Below, piece by piece: positions 5,833-14,017 of a DNA stretch of 14,446 nucleotides. Position 1 is the stretch's first letter, and each line of letters opens with the position of its first letter. The position numbers and the translations under genes were made by a program. The stretch spans positions 1-14,446 of the forward strand of contig JAZDES010000199.1 in the NCBI GenBank assembly GCA_043808585.1, given 5' to 3'. The notes beneath the pieces were generated by a model. That model was not told where the DNA came from, searched no databases, and saw only the letters and a program-made list of their open reading frames with translations. The DNA comes from CAYVMN01 sp043808585. Lineage in GTDB: Bacteria > Desulfobacterota > DSM-4660 > Desulfatiglandales > Desulfatiglandaceae.

Positions 5833-7890
5833 ATGACCTGGGCCCTACGAGGGAACATGGGCAGCAAAAGGAAAAAAGATTCCGTAAGAAGCGGTCCTCA
5901 AATCAGCACACCTTTGAGCCGCGACAAACTATCCAATCTCCTGGAAGGGATGATACTCATCCGCTGTTTCGAAAAACGGGCAAAAGGGCTTTTCCAGGAA
6001 GGGAAGCTGAAGGGGACGGCCCACCCATGCATCGGACAGGAGGCCATCGCCGTCGGCAGTTGCGCCGCCCTGGACCCGAAGGACTACATTGTCAGCAACC
6101 ATCGCGGCCACGGCCATTGCCTCGCTCGGGGGGCTAGCATAGCGCATATGATGGCTGAACTATTGGGGCGCGACGACGGATACTGCCGCGGCCTGGGCGG
6201 CTCCATGCATATCGCCGCCTTGGAGCTAAACATGCTGGGGGCCAACGGCATCGTTGGCGCCGGCATGGGTCTGGGAACCGGGGCGGCCCTGTCGGCTCAT
6301 CTGCGCCACTCCGGCCAGATTGCCCTCATCATTTTCGGAGACGGGGCGAGCAATGAGGGCATCTTCCACGAATCCCTCAACCTGGCTGCCCTGTGGCGCC
6401 TGCCGGCGGTCTTCCTGTGTGAAAACAACCAATACGGTCTGACCACCTCTATCCACGAGTCCACGGCCGGGGCGGATGTCTCAGCCAGGGCCGCCGGGTA
6501 CGGCATCCCCGGAGTGCGCATTGACGGCAACGACGTAATGGCGGTCTATGAAGCGGTAATGAAAGCCGGCCATCGAGCTCGGCGAGGACTGGGACCGACC
6601 CTGATCGAGGCCCTGACCTACCGATGGGAAGATCACAGCATGCGTGCCAATCTACCTTCCTATCGGACCGAGGATGAAATCCGGCAATGGCAGTCCAAGG
6701 ACCCCATTGCCCGGCTGACCGAAGACCTTTTGGAAAAGGGTCTTCTCTCATTCGACGACATCGACAGGATTAAGCTGAGGGCTAAAGAGGAGGTGGAGCG
6801 AGCGGTTTCCTTCGCCGAGGGATCGGCAGAGCCTTCGGCTGATCTCCTTCAAACCTGCGTTTACGCCCCGTTCTCGTCCGTCTCCGAACCGGGTGAAGCC
6901 AGTGCCAGTGGGCGCACCCTGACGTACATCGAGGCGCTCAGGGAGGCCATGGAGCAGGAGATGGAGAGGGATTCCTCCGTTTTCATCATTGGTGAGGACG
7001 TGGGCAAAACAGGCGGTATATTCGGTGTGACCCGCGGCCTGAGGGATCGATTCGGGCCGAGCCGCCTGTTGGATACGCCCATATCCGAGGGGGCTATTGC
7101 CGGGGCAGGCGTGGGAGCAGCGATCACGGGCATGAGGCCGATCGTGGAAGTACAGATATTCGACTTTGTTACTTTGATGATGGATATGATCGCAAATCAA
7201 GCGGCCAAATTCCGGTTCATGCTTGGTGGAAGGGCGACCGTGCCCATAGTTTTCCGGGGACCCCAGGGAGGGGGCGTCAGCCTGTCGGCCCAGCACTCCC
7301 AAAGCCTGGAGGCCTGGTTCACCCATGTCCCCGGGCTTGTTGTTGTCGCCCCTTCAACGCCCTACGATGCAAAGGGGCTCCTGGCATCCTCAATCCGCGA
7401 CGACAACCCTATCGTTTTCATAGAGCATAAACTCCTCTATTTAGGGCAACCTGGGCCTGTGCCGGAAGAGCCCTATCTCATTCCCCTGGGCAAGGCCGAT
7501 ATTAAAAAGACCGGTCGAGACGTGACCGTGGTCGCAACGATGCACATGGTTGGTGTTGCCCTTACTGCCGCCCTGCGACTGGAGGAGGAGGGCATCAGCG
7601 TTGAGGTGATCGATCCCCGTTCACTCAAGCCTTTAGACGAGGAGACAATACTTGCAAGCGTCCGGAAAACCAACCGTCTCGTTGTGGCCCACGAGGCCTG
7701 TATGTGGGGCGGCTTTGGTGCAGAGGTGGCTGCCCTGGTTCAAGAAAAGGCCTTTGACCACCTGGACGCACCCATCGTACGAGTGGCAGCGGCCGACGTG
7801 CCCATACCCTATAACCGTCAACTGGAGAGTCTGGTCATTCCGGGCCAGAGGCAAATCATGGAGGCGGTGAGGTCGGTCTGTTACAGATGA
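5833..7890 (+). CDS. Fused alpha+beta E1 component of a thiamine-diphosphate 2-oxoacid/acetoin dehydrogenase
   Basis: This 685-residue protein joins E1-alpha (about 30-340) and E1-beta (about 363-685), normally two polypeptides. E1 enzymes decarboxylate a 2-oxoacid, or cleave acetoin, on thiamine diphosphate and pass the acyl or aldehyde unit to a lipoyl E2. The alpha half has HRGHGHCLARG, GGSMHIA and LGANGIVGAG, features close to acetoin dehydrogenase alpha subunits. Its diphosphate-binding motif runs from GDGASNEG (169-176) to ENN (197-199). The beta half has TYIEALREAM, GEDVGKTGGIFG, DTPISEG (with the conserved Glu), FDFVTLMMDMIANQAAKFR and a transketolase C-terminal domain (VEVIDPRSLKPLDEETI). 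A linker rich in Ser, Gly and Pro (about 335-360) joins the halves. No E2 or E3 gene is present. The glycyl radical enzyme follows 70 nt downstream on the same strand. An alternative ATG at 5857 has its GAGGG only 3 nt away, so I keep 5833. Substrate unknown. Confidence 0.88.
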   Translation: MTWALRGNMGSKRKKDSVRSGPQISTPLSRDKLSNLLEGMILIRCFEKRAKGLFQEGKLKGTAHPCIGQEAIAVGSCAALDPKDYIVSNHRGHGHCLARGASIAHMMAELLGRDDGYCRGLGGSMHIAALELNMLGANGIVGAGMGLGTGAALSAHLRHSGQIALIIFGDGASNEGIFHESLNLAALWRLPAVFLCENNQYGLTTSIHESTAGADVSARAAGYGIPGVRIDGNDVMAVYEAVMKAGHRARRGLGPTLIEALTYRWEDHSMRANLPSYRTEDEIRQWQSKDPIARLTEDLLEKGLLSFDDIDRIKLRAKEEVERAVSFAEGSAEPSADLLQTCVYAPFSSVSEPGEASASGRTLTYIEALREAMEQEMERDSSVFIIGEDVGKTGGIFGVTRGLRDRFGPSRLLDTPISEGAIAGAGVGAAITGMRPIVEVQIFDFVTLMMDMIANQAAKFRFMLGGRATVPIVFRGPQGGGVSLSAQHSQSLEAWFTHVPGLVVVAPSTPYDAKGLLASSIRDDNPIVFIEHKLLYLGQPGPVPEEPYLIPLGKADIKKTGRDVTVVATMHMVGVALTAALRLEEEGISVEVIDPRSLKPLDEETILASVRKTNRLVVAHEACMWGGFGAEVAALVQEKAFDHLDAPIVRVAAADVPIPYNRQLESLVIPGQRQIMEAVRSVCYR

Positions 7891-7960
7891 TGAAATAGGG
7901 AGACACGTCTGTCACGGGGATTCCTGAAGCCTGCCAATAGGCCTGAAAAAGGGGGTTGAT

Positions 7961-10477
7961 ATGCGAGTAGCCACTGCCAAAAACCCACGGTACTCAATCA
8001 AGGAACCAAAGGGTCTCTCTTTGAGGATTGCATGGTTGAGGGACTATTATTTTAGAGGTACTGAGAGGGCATGGAACAACGAATTTACCGCCTGGACCAC
8101 AGGCACCCCGTGGGATCTTCAGTTTAACGAGATGACCTACTACATTGTACCTGAGACCTACCCGCTTCTCCAAACCCTTCGGGGGAGTTACAATCAGGCC
8201 GCCAGGGAGGTCCCTCTTCACAAGGAGTTCTGGTCCTGGAGCCTCCCCGAGAGAAGGACCTGGTTCCTCAAGGAGGTTATGGTGAATCATGTGCCCCGGG
8301 AGATACTCCCTGGAGATCTCCTGGCCGGTGGGCGATTCAATGTGCAGACATCCATGTGCCTTACGAAAAAGGAGCGCAGGGAGTACGACAGGATGGTCCT
8401 GGGGAAGAATGGCGCCAGGTCAAAGATGAAGTGGTTCCACGATCATGGTTACGGGAACGCAGGCGCCACGAGCGGGCATCTCATACCAGGTCACGAGAAG
8501 GCCCTTCGCCTGGGCTGGGAAGGGATTCATGCCGATCTCGAATCCATATACAACCGCCTGAAGGAACCGGAGCAAGAAGGCCCTCGTGGGGCACAGCTCA
8601 GGGCCATGATGATTGCTGCAACCATGCCCAGGGAGCTTGCAGCAAGATACGCCAGGGTTTGCAGGGATCTGGCAGCAGGAGAAGCAGGCTCTGGAAGAGA
8701 GAAAGAGCTTTTGCAGATGGCCCAGAATCTGGAAAGAGTGCCGTGGAAACCGGCCCGGACATTCTGGGAGGCGATGCAGGCCCTGTGGCTCAACCATATG
8801 CTCATCATGAGCGACGAGAACTATCCAGGACCCGGGGTCTCTTTCGGGAGAATCGACCAGTATCTTCTCCCCTACTGGGAGCGTTCACTTAAAGACGGAA
8901 TGGATCGGGAATTCGGCAAGGAGATCATGAAATGCTTCTGGATCCATTGCAATACGGTCTATGATGCCATGATCCGTAACGGCAACCAGGGAATCACCGC
9001 GGGCTTCGGTCAGCTCATTACCCTTTCAGGGATGGGCAAGGGCGGCAAAGATATGACCAATGATCTAACCTATGCGATCCTCGAGGTCATAGACGAGATG
9101 GCACCCATCCTTGAGCCCAAGCCGAATGTGAGATTGCACAGAAATTCGCCTGACCTCTTGCTGGATAAGCTCGTGGCTATGATCTCCTCAAGCCAGGGTG
9201 CCCCATTTCTTCTGAATTTTGACGAGCGGTCCATGGCTGGCATGATGCTCGAGGCAAAAAAGGCGGGGATTCCCCACCTGATCTCTGAAGGAAATGTCCA
9301 TGAATATGCACCAGTGGGGTGCCTTGAAAACACCATGGTGGGTAATGACCGATCGGGTACGGTGGACAACAATCTCAACCTGCTGAAGGCAGTGGAACTC
9401 ACACTCACCGGAGGCAAGGATCTTTTGCCATACGTAAATCCCATGACCCGCAAGGCTGAAAAGACCGGTCAGGACGGTCCGGACACTGGGGATGCCTCCA
9501 CGTTCACCAGCTGGGATCAATTCTGGGAGGCCTATGAGCGGCAGACCGCTTACATTATAAGAAAATGTGTTGAGACATATGAGATGTCAGAGACCATTCG
9601 GGCGAGGTTTTTCCCCACAGCGTATCTCTCCTGTCTGATAGAAGGGTGTGCCGAGAAAGGTCTTGATATCACCCAAGGGGGCGCAGAGATCAATTTTACC
9701 ACCCTCGAGGCCGTGACCTACGCCACCACCGTCGATTCACTTCTTGCCATTAAATATCTGGTCTTTGACAGAAAAGATTGCACCATGAAGGAACTGATCA
9801 ATGCCCTGAAGGCAAATTGGATCGGATTCGAGGTCCTGCAGGCAAAGGCAAAGAACCGTGCACCTAAGTATGGCCGCGATGACGATGAAGCCGATCGGAT
9901 GGCCTGGAAGGTCATGGATCTGTGGTGCAGGGAGTGCTGGAAGCATAAGACCCGCTCCACCGGCCGGCAGTTCAGGCCGGGGATGCTGAGCTGGAATTAC
10001 TGGGCCGGAGACGGATATATCATGGCCGCGAGCGCTGACGGGAGACCTAGAGGGCAGTTTCTCTCCAATGCCATATGTCCATCCAACGGGGCTGATATCT
10101 TGGGACCCACAGCCAACGTCAATTCCGTTGGGAAGGCCTTGGGCGGCAAGTCCTTTGACGGAAACGGTAATTGGGGCGAGTACCTGAATAGCCTACCGAA
10201 CGGCGCCAGCCACACGATCACCTTCAACCCTTCCATGATTAGAGATTCCGAGCATAGAGAAAAGTTCAAGGCCTTCTTGAGGGGGTGTGTCGAGAACGGA
10301 GGCACTGCCTTACAGATAAATATGCTCGATTCGGAAATACTTCGCGAAGCCCAGGCACATCCGCAGGACTATCGCCACCTGCTGGTTCGGATAACCGGAT
10401 ATAACGCCTATTTCACCTCTGTAGGGAAAGAACTTCAGAATGAGGTGATAGCCAGGGTCAGCCACAAAAAGCTCTGA
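7961..10477 (+). CDS. Glycyl radical enzyme (pyruvate formate-lyase-like superfamily), subfamily unassigned
   Basis: This 838-residue oxygen-sensitive radical lyase carries both hallmarks of the superfamily. The active-site loop APVGCLEN has the thiyl Cys454 and Glu456. The C-terminal glycyl loop RITGYNAYF has the radical Gly813, 26 residues from the end. Further family motifs are TGDASTFTSWDQFWEAYE, APKYGRDDDEAD and SADGRPRGQ...NGADILGPTANVNSVGK. The C-x-E arrangement is seen in diol and hydroxyproline dehydratases, choline and sulfonate lyases and arylacetate decarboxylases. It differs from pyruvate formate-lyase, which has two adjacent cysteines. The first about 120 residues are rich in Trp and Tyr (AWNNEFTAWTTGTPWD, EFWSWSLPERRTWF) and place ILPGDLLAGG near residue 116, later than I expect for well-known subfamilies. 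The start is supported by the purine run AAAAAGGGGG ending 5 nt upstream. The dedicated activase follows after 12 nt. Substrate not inferable. Confidence 0.93.
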   Translation: MRVATAKNPRYSIKEPKGLSLRIAWLRDYYFRGTERAWNNEFTAWTTGTPWDLQFNEMTYYIVPETYPLLQTLRGSYNQAAREVPLHKEFWSWSLPERRTWFLKEVMVNHVPREILPGDLLAGGRFNVQTSMCLTKKERREYDRMVLGKNGARSKMKWFHDHGYGNAGATSGHLIPGHEKALRLGWEGIHADLESIYNRLKEPEQEGPRGAQLRAMMIAATMPRELAARYARVCRDLAAGEAGSGREKELLQMAQNLERVPWKPARTFWEAMQALWLNHMLIMSDENYPGPGVSFGRIDQYLLPYWERSLKDGMDREFGKEIMKCFWIHCNTVYDAMIRNGNQGITAGFGQLITLSGMGKGGKDMTNDLTYAILEVIDEMAPILEPKPNVRLHRNSPDLLLDKLVAMISSSQGAPFLLNFDERSMAGMMLEAKKAGIPHLISEGNVHEYAPVGCLENTMVGNDRSGTVDNNLNLLKAVELTLTGGKDLLPYVNPMTRKAEKTGQDGPDTGDASTFTSWDQFWEAYERQTAYIIRKCVETYEMSETIRARFFPTAYLSCLIEGCAEKGLDITQGGAEINFTTLEAVTYATTVDSLLAIKYLVFDRKDCTMKELINALKANWIGFEVLQAKAKNRAPKYGRDDDEADRMAWKVMDLWCRECWKHKTRSTGRQFRPGMLSWNYWAGDGYIMAASADGRPRGQFLSNAICPSNGADILGPTANVNSVGKALGGKSFDGNGNWGEYLNSLPNGASHTITFNPSMIRDSEHREKFKAFLRGCVENGGTALQINMLDSEILREAQAHPQDYRHLLVRITGYNAYFTSVGKELQNEVIARVSHKKL

Positions 10478-10489
10478 AACGGTGTTTTC

Positions 10490-11506
10490 ATGCCAAAGCC
10501 AAATGATCCGGATGTGCTTCAGGGCACTATTTTCGAGATTCAGAGGATGTCCACCGAGGATGGTCCAGGAATCCGGACAACGGTCTTCCTGAAGGGCTGC
10601 CCTTTGAGGTGCTCGTGGTGCCACAATCCTGAGAGCATTTCCCCTCTTCCGCAGGTCCAGTGGATAGGCTCTAGGTGCATAGGTTGCAGGACCTGTCTCG
10701 ATGTGTGCCCCAACGGCGCCCTGTCATTTACTCATTTTGGTGTCTCCATCAATAGGAACGTCTGCCAAGGCTGCGGGTCCTGTGCCGAGGAGTGCCCTTC
10801 TACTGCCATCGAATTGCTCGGGAAAAACTGGATGCCCGACGACCTTGTCCGTGAGATCATGAAGGACAGGGCCTTTTTCGAAAAGTCGGGCGGAGGTGTT
10901 ACCCTTTCTGGCGGTGAGCCAACCAGCCAGACTGGATTTGTCCGCGTAGTACTGAAACAACTCATGGCAAAGGGAATACATACTGCCCTGGACACATGCG
11001 GTTTGTGTAAAGAAGATGACCTTGCCACCCTACTTCCATATACCAGTCTGCTGCTTTACGATATCAAGGAGATCGACCCGGCAAGGCATAAGGAATTTAC
11101 CGGAAGCACCAACGACAGGATCTTGAAAAATCTCCTTTACGTATCTGACTATATTAGAAGACACGTCTACCCAGGGGAGATCTGGATACGGACCCCGATC
11201 ATCCCTGGCGCCACGGCAAGAGAAGACAATATCAGGGAGATTGGCAGGTTCATCGCCACACACCTGAGCGAGGTGGTAAGCCGATGGGATCTTTGCACAT
11301 TCAACAATCTCTGCCGAGATAAGTACCTTCGTCTCGGTCTCGACCGGGACTTCAAAGAAGCCGCGCCCTTGAGACAAGGACTGATTGTCGGCCTAGCAGA
11401 GATTGCGAGCAGATCCGGGGTCAATCCTGATATCGTCCAGTGGACAGGCGAGACCAAGATTGATGCCAAGATTGAAGAGGGGGTAGGAGAAGGAGGGATA
11501 TCTTGA
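10490..11506 (+). CDS. Glycyl radical enzyme activating enzyme (radical SAM)
   Basis: This 338-residue enzyme would use S-adenosylmethionine and a [4Fe-4S] cluster to abstract hydrogen from Gly813 of the preceding enzyme. The radical SAM motif is GCPLRCSWCHNPE (Cys37, Cys41, Cys44), preceded by the activase signature STEDGPGIRTTVFLKG. Two ferredoxin-type clusters are inserted: C63-x2-C66-x2-C69-x3-C73 and C92-x2-C95-x2-C98-x3-C102. They are typical of activases for non-PFL glycyl radical enzymes such as dehydratases and decarboxylases. The SAM-binding SGGEPT lies near 140-145. The length fits that longer activase class (about 300-340) rather than PFL activase (about 245). It is cotranscribed with its partner (12-nt gap), and the next gene overlaps its stop. 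The ribosome binding site is weak, suggesting translational coupling. Confidence 0.93.
   Translation: MPKPNDPDVLQGTIFEIQRMSTEDGPGIRTTVFLKGCPLRCSWCHNPESISPLPQVQWIGSRCIGCRTCLDVCPNGALSFTHFGVSINRNVCQGCGSCAEECPSTAIELLGKNWMPDDLVREIMKDRAFFEKSGGGVTLSGGEPTSQTGFVRVVLKQLMAKGIHTALDTCGLCKEDDLATLLPYTSLLLYDIKEIDPARHKEFTGSTNDRILKNLLYVSDYIRRHVYPGEIWIRTPIIPGATAREDNIREIGRFIATHLSEVVSRWDLCTFNNLCRDKYLRLGLDRDFKEAAPLRQGLIVGLAEIASRSGVNPDIVQWTGETKIDAKIEEGVGEGGIS
11491..11497 (+). promoter_or_regulatory. Ribosome binding site that sets a TTG start
   Basis: AGGAGGG lies inside the activase gene, 5 nt before the TTG at 11503. It is nearly a perfect anti-16S match and supports the unusual start codon of the next gene. 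Confidence 0.7.
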
Positions 11507-12345
11507 TCAAGGATTCGTTCACTCAGGAGGAAATCGAAGCCTTTAGGCCCGCGGAAAAGATAGGCCTGGTGGCCTCGTTAGACCCCATGGGGTCTCCCCA
11601 CGTGACTCTCATCACCTCCATAATGGCAGTCAGCCCCTCCGGACTCACGCTTGGAGAGTTCTGCAAGGGGAGGAGCAAGGAATATATTCAGAAAAACCCC
11701 AATATTGCCTTTCTCATTATGACGCCGGATAGGAGGCTGTGGCGAGGGAAGGCGAGGTGGACTCACCTGAAAAAGGAGGGTCCTGAGTATGAGATGTATA
11801 ACGAGATACCGATGTTTCGCTATAACGCCTATTTTAGAATTAACACAGTCCACTATCTTGATCTTTTGGAGACATCGAGCAGTGAGGAGCTGCCTATGTC
11901 CCGCATCGTCCGTGCTGCGATTTTCACCAAACTCGCAAAGGCTGGTGCCAGGAGACGCGACAAGGAAAGGATTCTCAAACCCTTTGCAGAAGACCTTTTC
12001 AACAAAATGGATTCCCTCAAATTCATCGCATATGTCGGTAAAGACGGGTTCCCGGTCATCATCCCGGCCATCCAGTGTCAGGCCGCTGATAGCAGGAGAC
12101 TTGCCTTCTCACCGAACGCCTATAAAGAAGAACTCGTTAACATCCCTAAGGGCGCCCAAGTAGCCGTATTCGCCCTGACCATGGGCATGGAAGACGTCCT
12201 TGTAAGGGGCACGTATAGAGGTGTTGAGCGGGTCAGGTTCCTTTCATTGGGAATCATTGACATTGAATGGGTGTATAACTCCATGCCGCCGGCTCATGGG
12301 CAGATATATCCAGAACTGGAATTGAAGCCGGTAGTAAATTTCTAA
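11503..12345 (+). CDS. Tandem split-barrel flavin-binding-type protein (pyridoxamine 5'-phosphate oxidase-like)
   Basis: These 280 residues appear to hold two domains of the FMN-binding split-barrel fold. The first (about 5-115) reads EKIGLVASLDPMGSPHVTLITSI, then KGRSKEYIQKNPNIAFLI and RRLWRGKARW. The second (about 160-260) reads DSLKFIAYVGKDGFPVIIPAIQC and PKGAQVAVFALTMGMEDVLVRGTYRG. Members bind FMN, F420 or heme and act as small redox proteins; no single function can be assigned. Translation starts at TTG, whose last two bases form part of the activase TGA (4-nt overlap, TTGA), so the two genes are coupled. A role in redox support or protection of the radical enzyme is possible but is inference. 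No signal peptide or membrane segment is visible. The gene ends only 14 nt from the end of a convergent gene, with no clear terminator between. Confidence 0.75.
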   Translation: MIKDSFTQEEIEAFRPAEKIGLVASLDPMGSPHVTLITSIMAVSPSGLTLGEFCKGRSKEYIQKNPNIAFLIMTPDRRLWRGKARWTHLKKEGPEYEMYNEIPMFRYNAYFRINTVHYLDLLETSSSEELPMSRIVRAAIFTKLAKAGARRRDKERILKPFAEDLFNKMDSLKFIAYVGKDGFPVIIPAIQCQAADSRRLAFSPNAYKEELVNIPKGAQVAVFALTMGMEDVLVRGTYRGVERVRFLSLGIIDIEWVYNSMPPAHGQIYPELELKPVVNF

Positions 12346-12359
12346 TCCGAGCTACCACA

Positions 12360-13763
12360 TCAGAAATACTCCTGCAGCCCACACCCAATCTCCTCCAGAT
12401 AGCGGATCTCTTCAGGACACAGGCTGGGCGGGCTACCCGCCGGTCGCGGAGAAGAGCGGTCTTCACCGAGGGTATGGAGTAATTCATCCTGACCAATGGC
12501 CCTTTCCTTAAACAGAGGACGTCTCTCTATAACGACCTTCTTTTTCTGATTCAAGGCGATTTCCGTGAAGGGGAACTGATAAGATGGACTAGGCATGAGC
12601 ACGGGGAGATAGTAGCTGAGGTACAGGGCGTGCTGACCCATGGGGATGTAGGGTACAAGACCTTCGTGGACCAAGAGGGTCCTACCCCCTCCCTCCACAC
12701 GCCACAATGACCGGTCAAGACCGTGGTGCTCAAATACGTCCATAAGTTGATTAATCTCCCGAGGCTCGCCCTTGAGAGAAATTCTCTTTATTGCACCGGA
12801 TGGGGAAATGGTCTCGAACGTGTTGTGCACATACCTTGCGAACCGTCTTCGGTGCCCCAAGGTTTGGTATTTGTCTTTGTAGACAAAGGAGCAGTAATTA
12901 ATGGGTACTACAATCCCTTTTTCTTGAGCATGGGCGATGAGTTTGAGGGCCGTGAGTTCAGACTCCAGGACAGTTACTTTGGCTCCGTGCAGGAACGTAT
13001 AACCCCTGGCAATCAGGTTTTTGCAGTTGTAGGGCGTGCACCGAAGATGGTGGAGGTTAAGAAACTTCACCTCGATTCCCTCCAAGTCTCCTAAACCAAT
13101 CTTCAACCGGTCATATTCTTCGGGGATGGATGGGATCTCGACGGTCACTGTATCCATCACTTTGACGGCGCTCCGGACCTTGTCCATTTTGTAATGATCG
13201 GCGCTGATATCAAAACGGATCTCGTCGAGCCCTGCATCTTTGAGCCTCTCCAGCTTTTCCCGCGTCACCGCGATCCCGTTAGTATAAAGCCATATATAAA
13301 CGTCCTTACCTAATTTCCTCTTGATCTTTGAAACAAAGAGCCATGTCCTGTCAAAGGTCATAAAAGGCTCTCCACCGCTGATGCTCACGCCTGTGATATC
13401 AAATTTCTGCAGGTAGTCCATGTAGTCCTGAACTTTGACAAAGGGAATGCCACTGGTTGTCGGATCGGATCGCGAAGCCTGCTCTGTGGGACAGTAGAAG
13501 CACTTGGCATTACAGATGCCGTTGATGAAAAGACAGGACCAGGACCCTGCTCCACAAAGACGACATCCAGGAGACAGCTCTCCCCAATAAACCTTAGTCC
13601 CGTTGAAGCCAAGGCTCACCTTTCCCTGCATTGACTGGAGGATCCTATCCCTTTCCCGGGAGGCCCTCTCCGCCTCCTCGGGCGTCACCCATTTGAAGAG
13701 GCCATAGGTTTCACCGTACTCTCTTTTGTTCAGCTCAATGGCCTTTTCTCTCGATATTTCCAC
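12360..13763 (-). CDS. Radical SAM protein of unknown function with a six-cysteine N-terminal cluster
   Basis: The core is radical SAM: CNAKCFYC (Cys84, Cys88, Cys91) followed by SISGGEP, then strand-helix repeats such as DVYIWLYTNGIAVTREKLERLKDAGLDEIRFDIS. Just before it lies CRLCGAGSWSC (Cys67, Cys70, Cys77), which could bind a second metal or Fe-S centre. The C-terminal about 120 residues (DRSLWRVEGGGRTLLV onward, then VPYIPMGQHALYLSYYLP) are not recognised. I chose the GTG at 13763, giving 467 residues, because AAAGGAG lies 9 nt upstream. An in-frame GTG at 13787 would add eight residues but would place that Shine-Dalgarno inside the gene. It begins just after the rRNA terminator and converges on the glycyl radical cluster. 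It lacks the DGPGIR-type activase signature, so I would not call it a second activase. Confidence 0.8.
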   Translation of the reverse strand: MEISREKAIELNKREYGETYGLFKWVTPEEAERASRERDRILQSMQGKVSLGFNGTKVYWGELSPGCRLCGAGSWSCLFINGICNAKCFYCPTEQASRSDPTTSGIPFVKVQDYMDYLQKFDITGVSISGGEPFMTFDRTWLFVSKIKRKLGKDVYIWLYTNGIAVTREKLERLKDAGLDEIRFDISADHYKMDKVRSAVKVMDTVTVEIPSIPEEYDRLKIGLGDLEGIEVKFLNLHHLRCTPYNCKNLIARGYTFLHGAKVTVLESELTALKLIAHAQEKGIVVPINYCSFVYKDKYQTLGHRRRFARYVHNTFETISPSGAIKRISLKGEPREINQLMDVFEHHGLDRSLWRVEGGGRTLLVHEGLVPYIPMGQHALYLSYYLPVLMPSPSYQFPFTEIALNQKKKVVIERRPLFKERAIGQDELLHTLGEDRSSPRPAGSPPSLCPEEIRYLEEIGCGLQEYF

Positions 13764-13800
13764 GAAGCCTATCTCCTTTGATCCCACGCATCACAGCACA

Positions 13801-13833
13801 AAAAAGCCCCCCGGAAAACCGGGGGGCCTTTTT
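13801..13833 (-). terminator. Intrinsic terminator of the rRNA operon
   Basis: GCCCCCCGG (13806-13814) pairs with CCGGGGGGC (13819-13827) around an AAAA loop. On the minus strand the hairpin is followed by a T-run of six (plus-strand A-run 13800-13805). It sits about 10 nt beyond the 5S rRNA. The flanking A- and T-runs would also allow some termination on the plus strand. Confidence 0.85.
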
Positions 13834-13843
13834 GTTATATGTA

Positions 13844-13962
<119 letters not shown>

Positions 13963-14017
13963 CTGTAAACTGAAAAATACGGGAATGCAACCCAGGGGCG
14001 TAAATGGAAAATTTTTA

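Noticed and set aside
6748..7326. 192-codon open frame antisense to the E1 gene
   Set aside because: It is a shadow frame in a GC-rich gene with strong protein homology on the plus strand; no recognisable motif or start signal.
8356..8892. 178-codon alternative frame inside the glycyl radical enzyme gene
   Set aside because: Low-complexity, Arg/Gly/Ser-rich translation overlapping a confidently identified gene.
10490..11506. Pyruvate formate-lyase activating enzyme (pflA)
   Set aside because: The two inserted ferredoxin-type clusters, the length and the CxE partner enzyme point to a non-PFL glycyl radical system.
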